This document shows, piece by piece, positions 52,449 through 59,549 of a DNA stretch of 64,000 nt. The DNA comes from an uncultured Spirochaetales bacterium (lineage in GTDB: Bacteria; UBP6; UBA1177). The first letter of the stretch is position 1, and the number at the start of each line of letters is the position of its first letter. The notes below the pieces were generated by a model. The model was not told where the DNA came from. It made no database searches and saw only the letters and a list, made by a program, of their open reading frames with translations. The DNA is taken from contig CACYHH010000003.1 of NCBI GenBank assembly GCA_902774115.1, positions 155,033 through 219,032 of the forward strand, read 5' to 3'. The translations under genes and the position numbers were made by a program.

Positions 52449-54457
52449 ATTCTGCCTAAATTCATGAATTTTGAATTTTCCTGCTGACTAAGGTCGAAAA
52501 ATATGAAGATGTTTCCGCCGTCATCGATTGCGATTCCTTCCGGTTTCAGTTCCGGAAACTCTTTTATAAGTTCGCTTTTTTCGTTTTCAAAGCGGTAGAA
52601 TCCGCCGCATTTTTCGCTGTCGCAAGATGCTGTGTAGTAGAATTTATCAGGGGATTGCATGTAAATATCAGAAATTTTCCTTCCACGAGGCACATCGACA
52701 AATATCATTTTCAGCTGGTTTTCAGAGATTTTTTTCTCTGCAAAAATGGTTTCGTAGCCGCTTATTTCAAAAATAACGCCGTTTTCATTGAAAAGGGGAT
52801 TTTTGAAAGCGATAAAAAGCGAATTGTCGATGACGAACATTCCTTCGATGTCGATTGTTTTTTCAGCGATTCCTTTTTTGAGAAACATTGCTGCTTCCGA
52901 ACCTGATTTTTCGGCAAAATCCTTGAGAATTTCATAAAAATCGACCGCTTTTTCAAGTTGTGCGGCTTCGTCTGAGAAAGTGATTCTGGCAAGAATCCTT
53001 CTTTCAGGTTTGAGTTTTCCTTTTTTGGAATAGCTGAGCGACGACATTATGAGATAAGTGTTTTCACGTTCTTTCGCTATTGATTCCAAATCATTGATTT
53101 TATTAAAGTTATTTATGCTGATTGTCTTTGTTTCTCCGTTTTTGCCGACTTCGAAAAGAAGCGGTGTCTTCTTTTCTGTTTCGTCTGAAACAACGAGAAA
53201 TTTTCCTGTTTCCGGAACAAAAACAGCGCCCGAAGCCTCGATTTTTACCTTGCCGTCCCATCGTATGGACGTGCCATTATGTAGAGACGTAACCTGATAC
53301 GTCTCTTTTTGTGCCGTTGTTTGTGATTTATTCAGTTTTTTTTTATCCCTTTCCTTTGCGGAAAGTTTTGACTGAGTGACTGAAAACGCCTTTGCCAGAT
53401 TGTCCCAGACATTGCTGCCGCAGGTTATCGATACTTTTTCACCGAGGATAAATCCGTTGTTTTCAGGAATCTTAACCACGATTTCTCTTCCCCAGATAGG
53501 GATATTAGGGTTCTTCAGAAGACGTACCGGAAGCGGGATTATTCTGCCGCCGAGACCTGTTACAACACCTTTTATCTGCTGAGGGGTCTGAGTGTTGGCT
53601 ATAGTGACCTCGTCGCCGATTTTTATCGCCGAGAAATGCGATTCAGGAATATAGCCTTTTACGAACGACGGTTCTTTGTTGACAATTGAAAGAATAGGGC
53701 TGTATGCCGCGATTTTCTCTCCGCCTTTGAAAAAAACTTTTTCGCCGTTTCCGTTTTTGATGAAAACGCTGCCGACAATGCCGTCAAAAGGTGCATAAAC
53801 CGCCATGTTCGCGTTCTGCTCCTCAAGTGATTCCAGCTCGGCTCTCAGCTTTTCAGCCTCGACATTTTCAGGAGTTTCGCCGCTTTCAAGCATTTTACTG
53901 TACATGCGGTTTATTTCGGCAAATTCCTTTTTTCGGTCAACGATTGCCAATTCAAGCGATTCGATCTGAATTTCTATAGGATTTTTGACTGAAGCCGACT
54001 TTTTGATTTTTACGCTTTTGAGCCCGTCAGAAAGCTCTTTGTTGATTTTAAGCTGGTTTTCAAGAGTCTGGATCTGTGCCCTGAGTTCGCTTATTACGGC
54101 GCGTTCAGCCGCTTTGTTCTGCAAGATTTTCGATTTGATTTCCTTTTCGCTCATTCCGCGTTTCGTCTCGATCTGAAGCAGCTGGCTGCGGATGTCGGCG
54201 ATGCGGATGGAAAGTTCCTGACTTTCAAGTTCGGCGAGTTTCTGCCCTTTGTAAACGGAGTCTCCCTCCATGACAAAAACTTTTTTTATACTGACGGAAG
54301 TTTCAGAATTTATTATGGTTTCATTCGATTCCGCAAAACCCTGAAAATTTGTTGTTTCCTGTCCGGAATATATGATGATACCGATTACGGCTGAGATCAA
54401 AAGTGCAATGAAAACAAATAGTAAACCTATTCCGTGAATCCTGTTGTTATGCAACAC
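52445..54457 (-). CDS. HlyD-type adaptor fused to a propeller-like domain
   Basis: 670 residues. One N-terminal span (LLFVFIALLISAVIGIII), a lipoyl half (SVSIKKVFVMEGDSVYKGQKL), a coiled coil of about 120 residues, the second lipoyl half (VYAPFDGIVGSVFIKNG) and beta-barrel region to about 380: a periplasmic adaptor. The C-terminal about 270 residues resemble a DUF3616-type beta propeller (LESIAKERENTYLIMSSLSY, IDIEGMFVIDNSLFIAF, KISDIYMQSPDKFYY, PEGIAIDDGG). A REP palindrome lies in frame in the linker. Start is GTG (or TTG 3 bases on) after GAGGG. First gene of the operon. Confidence 0.8.
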   Translation of the reverse strand: MLHNNRIHGIGLLFVFIALLISAVIGIIIYSGQETTNFQGFAESNETIINSETSVSIKKVFVMEGDSVYKGQKLAELESQELSIRIADIRSQLLQIETKRGMSEKEIKSKILQNKAAERAVISELRAQIQTLENQLKINKELSDGLKSVKIKKSASVKNPIEIQIESLELAIVDRKKEFAEINRMYSKMLESGETPENVEAEKLRAELESLEEQNANMAVYAPFDGIVGSVFIKNGNGEKVFFKGGEKIAAYSPILSIVNKEPSFVKGYIPESHFSAIKIGDEVTIANTQTPQQIKGVVTGLGGRIIPLPVRLLKNPNIPIWGREIVVKIPENNGFILGEKVSITCGSNVWDNLAKAFSVTQSKLSAKERDKKKLNKSQTTAQKETYQVTSLHNGTSIRWDGKVKIEASGAVFVPETGKFLVVSDETEKKTPLLFEVGKNGETKTISINNFNKINDLESIAKERENTYLIMSSLSYSKKGKLKPERRILARITFSDEAAQLEKAVDFYEILKDFAEKSGSEAAMFLKKGIAEKTIDIEGMFVIDNSLFIAFKNPLFNENGVIFEISGYETIFAEKKISENQLKMIFVDVPRGRKISDIYMQSPDKFYYTASCDSEKCGGFYRFENEKSELIKEFPELKPEGIAIDDGGNIFIFFDLSQQENSKFMNLGRI
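53281..53305. repeat. REP palindrome R8 inside the HlyD/propeller gene
   Basis: GTAG foot, stem GAGACGTA/TACGTCTC: the last G-C pair of the usual stem is replaced by A-T on both sides, a compensatory change. It sits in the linker between adaptor and propeller, in frame, encoding ETYQVTSL. Confidence 0.82.
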
Positions 54458-54531
54458 ACACCCTCAAAGTGAAAAAGCAGTAACGGATGATTATATTGAA
54501 AAAATTTTTTTAATAAATTTTTTGTAGGGTA

Positions 54532-56301
54532 TTAAATTTCGAATTTTTTGAAGAAATACTGTGAATTTTCAGCTTTTATGCCGACAGTTATCGTTTCAAC
54601 AGCGGAATCGAGATTTATTTTGACTGTTTCGTGCATGAGATAGGGGATATCATAAAGTTTTTCACCGGCAAAAACGCGGAGTGACGCTCCTTCAAGATCA
54701 GGCGTGAAGTGCAGTGAAACGGTTTTTACGCCTTCGTTTTCTTCAACTTCCCTCTCAATTTCAGCGGCAAAAGGTTCGACAGGATCGCGCCAGAAAACTG
54801 TCATCGGATCGCCAAGCATGATGATCGACTTCTTTGTCCATGTCCAGCTGTCCTTGTTTACGACCGGAACATTGATGTTCACAATTTCTATCGGAGGATT
54901 GAAGGTGTCGTTCTGCGGCATGTTGAAATGTGCGTAAAGATAGCTTTCTCCGATCGGCGAGTATGGGAATGCGAACATATTTTTCATCATTTCGTCAATG
55001 AACTGGCTGCCGCCTGCGATTCCCAGACCGGTCGTCGTGTTGCCGAGATAAACTATCGCACCGCCTTTAGGAGCGTTCATTAAGTTTTCTCCCGCAGAAT
55101 CTTTTTTGACAAACTGACCTGCTTCGCATGCACAGCTCAAAAAGAATGGGAGAGTATCATTTTCAAGGTTGTAAGCCATTGTTCCCGAAAAATCGCGGTC
55201 CGGGTCGTCACCCTGTTCGCAGGTGAGAAGCCATGTCGCGCCGTGTCCGCTGTGGACGATGAGGTTCATACCTTCTTCGATAGCCGCCTTTTCACTGTCG
55301 TTGTCGAGGTACTGGGCGGTATTTCCTCCGGGGAAAGGTGTCGATTTGGTGTAAAGTTTTTTTATCGAATAATTCATCGGGATCTGGCTTATGGTTTTTC
55401 CTTCGGTTTCAAAGTAATATCCCGAGTTTACTTTTATGCCCGAAAGTTCAGTCGCGATATTTGCCAGAAGAAGCGATTTCGTAGTGTGAGCCGTGTTGAA
55501 AGCGGTATAATGTTTTATGAGTTTTGAGAAATAGAGTTCAGCTTCTTCAACTGTCGAAACAGAAATCCTGCCGACTGCGACATTTGCGATAAGACCGGGT
55601 ACGTCTTCGTCTTCGGCATATACTCCGTTGCCGTTCAGATCCCAGTTACTGAAATCGGCGTAGTAGAGATCGCTGTAGAAATCGTCGGTGTAATCGGCGA
55701 TTCCGAGCGGAAGTTCGAAGTGATCGTGAACTTTTCTCGAAGGAATTTCTTCAATGTCGCCGCCGAGAACTAAATATCTGAGCCCTTCGACCGACATGAC
55801 GTAGTCTTTTATTGCCTTCTGCGTGTCATTTAACGGATCACTGTCATCGCAAGTAGCGTTTTCACAGATATTTTCAACAGTTACGACTTTTGTATTGATG
55901 CCTGTTACGGTGTGGAAAACGGCGAATTTTTTGAAAGCTTCTTCAAAAGCAGCAGTCGTTACGATCAGGGCTTCGGTTTTTGTCTCAAAATCGGAACTCG
56001 GCTCGACAGTTGTGGTTGTCTCTTTTACCGGTTCTTCATTGTTTTCGTCAGGATTTTCCGGATTTTCCGGATCTTCATTCGGATCTGCCTGAGTGTCTCC
56101 GCCGTCCGGATTTTCTTCCGATGGTTCTGTATCTGTTCCGTTGTCAGGATTGTATGAAACATCGTCATCATCTGATGAAGCCTCTGCCGGATCATCCGTT
56201 TCATTGCCGTTTTTAGTTAATTTAGTGGTGTTTTCGCCGCATGAAACAACGAAAACAAAACATAAAACTGTGCATAAAATCAAAATTGATTTTTTCAACA
56301 T
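54532..56301 (-). CDS. Gingipain-like cysteine peptidase (C25) lipoprotein
   Basis: 589 residues. Lipobox FVVSC, an Asp/Glu/Pro/Asn spacer to about residue 110, then a C25-type peptidase domain. The catalytic His is in NLIVHSGHGATW and the Cys follows about 37 residues later in FFLSCACEAGQF; LVLGGDIEEIPSRKV and GAIVYLGNTTTGLG are also family features. A beta-rich C-terminal domain of about 90 residues follows. No T9SS-type C-terminal signal is evident, so export is probably by Sec plus lipoprotein or type II routes. The ATG at 56301 follows GGAGG. Confidence 0.87.
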   Translation of the reverse strand: MLKKSILILCTVLCFVFVVSCGENTTKLTKNGNETDDPAEASSDDDDVSYNPDNGTDTEPSEENPDGGDTQADPNEDPENPENPDENNEEPVKETTTTVEPSSDFETKTEALIVTTAAFEEAFKKFAVFHTVTGINTKVVTVENICENATCDDSDPLNDTQKAIKDYVMSVEGLRYLVLGGDIEEIPSRKVHDHFELPLGIADYTDDFYSDLYYADFSNWDLNGNGVYAEDEDVPGLIANVAVGRISVSTVEEAELYFSKLIKHYTAFNTAHTTKSLLLANIATELSGIKVNSGYYFETEGKTISQIPMNYSIKKLYTKSTPFPGGNTAQYLDNDSEKAAIEEGMNLIVHSGHGATWLLTCEQGDDPDRDFSGTMAYNLENDTLPFFLSCACEAGQFVKKDSAGENLMNAPKGGAIVYLGNTTTGLGIAGGSQFIDEMMKNMFAFPYSPIGESYLYAHFNMPQNDTFNPPIEIVNINVPVVNKDSWTWTKKSIIMLGDPMTVFWRDPVEPFAAEIEREVEENEGVKTVSLHFTPDLEGASLRVFAGEKLYDIPYLMHETVKINLDSAVETITVGIKAENSQYFFKKFEI

Positions 56302-56331
56302 ATAATTCCTCCAAAACAAAAAACGGCGGGC

Positions 56332-56359
56332 ATTATAGTCGTTTTTTTTGCCGCCGCAA
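56332..56359 (-). promoter_or_regulatory. Promoter of the C25 peptidase gene
   Basis: Minus-strand TTGCGG (56354-56359), 16 bases, TATAAT (56332-56337), then GCCCGCCG and TTTTTTG. The -35 lies within the left arm of octamer element D. Confidence 0.6.
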
Positions 56360-56410
56360 CTCTTTTTCGATATCTCGTTATCTCGATATTCCGTTATTTC
56401 GACGGCGGCG
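56350..56410. repeat. Octamer-array element, copy D
   Basis: Arms GCCGCCG (56350-56356) and CGGCGGC (56403-56409). The interior is the clearest array: TCGATATC, TCGTTATC, TCGATATT, CCGTTATT and TCGA start at 56367, 56375, 56383, 56391 and 56399, exactly 8 bases apart. It lies 17 bases after the stop of the 56428 gene. Confidence 0.85.
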
Positions 56411-56427
56411 AATCGGGTAAAAAAGGA

Positions 56428-58317
56428 TTAGAATTCGAAAACGAGACCGAATTCGAAGTTGTTTTTCATTTTATTGGAGAGGTCGAAACTTTTATTTCTC
56501 CAGAAGTCATTGATTTTTTCGAATTTATAGCCGACGAAAAGGAAGGTGTTGACAACGCCGTTTTCCCTCATCTTTTTCGAGGAAGAAGGATCCATCCAGT
56601 TGAGCGAGAGCATTAAACCGATTGTTCCGTGAAGTCCGAATGTTCCGCCGTTTTCTGTCGTGCTGCCGCCGTCACGAACCCACCACGTATAGTAGTCGAT
56701 GCCGCCTGCAATGTATGGATAAAGCGGAAAATCGTAGACCGGACGCAGTTTGAGTTCGGCTTTGAGCGGGATGAAGTGCATTGTCGTCCTGTCGGTGCTT
56801 CTGGAGCCGTCGGAGCGCATCGCACGTCCTTTGAATCTTGTATATCCGATGCCGCCGATGAATGTTATTCTGATGTATTCAGTCGGTATAGCCAGACCGA
56901 AAGTAAAAGAGGGAAGCCAGCGGAGCTGCGAACCTGCGACCTCTTTGAACGGAGTGCCATTTATTTCTGAATCGATCTGCGGGTAGTAAATAAGGTTCGT
57001 AAAACTTGCTTCGCCGTGTATTGCGTTTCCTCTTGTCTTTGCTGAAAGATCCTGAAACGGTACGGTAAGAAGCAGAACAAAAAAGAGTGTCAAAAGCGTT
57101 TTTCTGCCCGATTTAAGGGTAAAAAACGCAACCAAAACCAACCATGAAATCATGAGTATCCTTCCTAAAACTGTTGTAAAAAACCAGGCTGTTACGACAA
57201 GCGGCATGAGAAGAGTTCTCGAAGCTGCGCGAAGAGCCGGAGAATCTTTAATTATTTCAGCAGGATAACTGCCGTATTTGTAGTAAGCCGCAATAAATTT
57301 TTTGCCGAAACTGAAGTTTGCAAGGACAGAGTCGCGGAATTCGCGGAGAAGTTCGACGCTCGGATGAAAGTAGCTTCCGAAACCGGCTGTTGCGACAAAG
57401 CAGAAGCCTCCGTCGTCCTTGCCGCCCTGTGATTTGTAGTTGCTCCAGAATCCGTAAGTCGTGACTGCCGATGCTTCGACCGAGATCGCTGCCGTTTCGT
57501 CGCTGTTTCCCGCCAGATCTTCGGCTGTAACTTCGACAGTGTATGCCATGCTGCTTGAGCCTTCATCGTTGTTGATGAATTCATAGCCGTCCTTTCCTTT
57601 TACGGTAAATTCCCAAATCTGATTGTAACTGTCTGAATTTACTATTGAATCGTATTTCAGCGTTGTCTGGGTCTCAGCCTCTTTCCCGCTTTTGAAAATT
57701 CCTGTAACTTTTGCATGATATTTTCCGATCTTTTCCTTTGATTCGCCGTCTTCGGTGCTCGGCGGAGCGACTCTGATGAGCATCTGCTGGTTGCCGCCCT
57801 CGACTTCTATCGATGAGGGTGCTTTCGGCGGCTTATTGTCAAAAGTCACTTTTATCGTTTTTTCGGCGTATTCAGGAATTGTGGAACCGGTGTCGTCATC
57901 ATCATCGTCTTCTTCGTCTTCTTCGTCATTGCTGTTCGACGAGGTGTCAAGTTCGATTCTTACTCTTATGGTGTAAGTGCCGTCTGCAGCTGACTTGTCA
58001 TCCGAATCTTCAAGCGAACGGATGTTTTTTATCGCATTGTAAAGCTCTTCTCCGGAAAGCGAAAGCGAATTGTCTATGCTCAAAAATCCGCTGTCTTCGA
58101 CGGTTGTGTCGAAAGTTTTTGTTTCGCCGTCTATTTCGGCCTGAAGGTAAGCCTTCTCCACAAGATTCGGCTTCGGCAGGTCATAGTAGAATTTGAGCGA
58201 CCCTTTGAAATTCATGCTTGCGTGCCCGGGCTCTGCTTCAACATTCGTTATGTAGCTCTCGGCAAAAAGCATCGAACTGCACAGAATGAGCAGAAAAAAC
58301 GTAAATTTTTTAATCAT
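56428..58317 (-). CDS. CFI-box protein joined to an outer-membrane beta-barrel
   Basis: 629 residues with an unusual order. Signal peptide; an Ig/FN3-like part (about 20-290) with an acidic stretch DEEDEEDDDDDD; a CFI-box-like segment CFVATAGFGSYFHPSVELLREFRD, in this group followed by hydrophobic spans (MPLVVTAWFFTTVLGRILMISWLVLVAFF); then after about residue 400 a beta-barrel of roughly 200 residues (GIGYTRFKG, GLHGTIGLMLSLNWM, NFEFGLVFEF). CFI boxes are usually C-terminal sorting or processing tags, so a barrel after one is odd. The ATG at 58317 overlaps the asd stop. Cleavage into two parts is possible. Confidence 0.75.
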   Translation of the reverse strand: MIKKFTFFLLILCSSMLFAESYITNVEAEPGHASMNFKGSLKFYYDLPKPNLVEKAYLQAEIDGETKTFDTTVEDSGFLSIDNSLSLSGEELYNAIKNIRSLEDSDDKSAADGTYTIRVRIELDTSSNSNDEEDEEDDDDDDTGSTIPEYAEKTIKVTFDNKPPKAPSSIEVEGGNQQMLIRVAPPSTEDGESKEKIGKYHAKVTGIFKSGKEAETQTTLKYDSIVNSDSYNQIWEFTVKGKDGYEFINNDEGSSSMAYTVEVTAEDLAGNSDETAAISVEASAVTTYGFWSNYKSQGGKDDGGFCFVATAGFGSYFHPSVELLREFRDSVLANFSFGKKFIAAYYKYGSYPAEIIKDSPALRAASRTLLMPLVVTAWFFTTVLGRILMISWLVLVAFFTLKSGRKTLLTLFFVLLLTVPFQDLSAKTRGNAIHGEASFTNLIYYPQIDSEINGTPFKEVAGSQLRWLPSFTFGLAIPTEYIRITFIGGIGYTRFKGRAMRSDGSRSTDRTTMHFIPLKAELKLRPVYDFPLYPYIAGGIDYYTWWVRDGGSTTENGGTFGLHGTIGLMLSLNWMDPSSSKKMRENGVVNTFLFVGYKFEKINDFWRNKSFDLSNKMKNNFEFGLVFEF

Positions 58318-59332
58318 TTTTATCCTCAAATATTGTTTCAGCAATTCTTATCGCGTTGTATGCTGCGCCTTTTCTGACGTTATCGGCTACGATCCATGCG
58401 GAAAGGTAGTTTTTGTGCTCTCGCCCCTTTCTGAGCCTGCCGACAAAAACTTCGTTCCTTCCAGAAGAATCAATGAGGGTGGGGTAGAGCAGCTGTTCGA
58501 TGTCATCCATGAGCACCATCTCTTCGTTTTCTTTGATTTTGCGGTGGAGTTCGTTGATGCTGCACTCTTTTTCAAGCTCGAACCAGACCGTTTCGGCGTG
58601 TGAATAGAAGGTCGGAACGCGGACTGTCGTGACGTCGATGTCGAGATTCGGCATAGAAAGGATTTTCCGCGATTCATTTATCATTTTGACCTCTTCCTCG
58701 CAGTAGCCGTCTTCATAGAAAGGGCCTATCTGCGGAATGAGGTTGAAAGCTATCCTCTGAAGGAAAACTTCGGGTTTGACTTCGTGGAAAGAAAAGAGCG
58801 CCGAAATCTGCGAACGGAGCTCTTCGATCCCTTTTTTGCCTGCGCCGCTGACGCTCTGATATGTGCTGACGACCATTTTTCTGATCCCGAAAAGCTCTTC
58901 AACGATTTTGATGAAAGGAACGAGCTGGATCGTCGAGCAGTTCGGATTGGCGATGATCTTCGATTTCGTGGTCTTGAGGATTCCGCCGTTGACTTCAGGA
59001 ACTACGAGCGGAACATCGTCATCCATTCTGAAAGCCGAGCTGTTGTCGACGACTATCGCTCCTGCATTGACGAAGTGTTTTGCGTAATCGAGCGCGACTC
59101 CTGCACCTGCACTGAACAGAGCGAGATCGACCGGATGCTTTTCTATCTCCTTTTCGTTGAGCGGGATGACGTCGATCTCTTTGTTTTTGTAAGTCACCGT
59201 GAGACCGAGCGAATTATCGCTCGCAAAAGGGTAAAGTTTATCAATCGGAAAATTTCTTTCTTCAAGAATCGTAATAAATTCAAGGCCGACAAGTCCCGTC
59301 GCGCCGACTATAGCAACATTCAAAGGTTTCAT
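58310..59332 (-). CDS. asd: Aspartate-semialdehyde dehydrogenase
   Basis: Reduces aspartyl phosphate to aspartate semialdehyde, the branch point for lysine/DAP, threonine and methionine. 340 residues from ATG 59332, after GGAGG. Motifs: VAIVGATGLVGLEF, VVDNSSAFR, the catalytic Cys in NPNCSTIQL, QSVSGAGKKG and the His in FYSHAETVW. Upstream a weak TATTAT (59361-59366) is followed by CGG and TTTTTTT. It shares a transcript with the downstream CFI-box gene. Confidence 0.96.
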   Translation of the reverse strand: MKPLNVAIVGATGLVGLEFITILEERNFPIDKLYPFASDNSLGLTVTYKNKEIDVIPLNEKEIEKHPVDLALFSAGAGVALDYAKHFVNAGAIVVDNSSAFRMDDDVPLVVPEVNGGILKTTKSKIIANPNCSTIQLVPFIKIVEELFGIRKMVVSTYQSVSGAGKKGIEELRSQISALFSFHEVKPEVFLQRIAFNLIPQIGPFYEDGYCEEEVKMINESRKILSMPNLDIDVTTVRVPTFYSHAETVWFELEKECSINELHRKIKENEEMVLMDDIEQLLYPTLIDSSGRNEVFVGRLRKGREHKNYLSAWIVADNVRKGAAYNAIRIAETIFEDKND

Positions 59333-59549
59333 ATTTCCTCCAGACAAAGCAAAAAAACCGATAATACAAGCAATTAGCGTTCCATTGAAATAATTCAACG
59401 GAATCAAATAGTTGTATTTATATCAAAAATGACAAAAAGACAAATTGCCACATTGACAGTCCCGTATACGGCGTCCAGAATATCAGCGTCTAAAAATATC
59501 TGGGGAGAGCGGCTGAGAGGTGTGAAATGAATTTCAGGTGCAGGATGGT

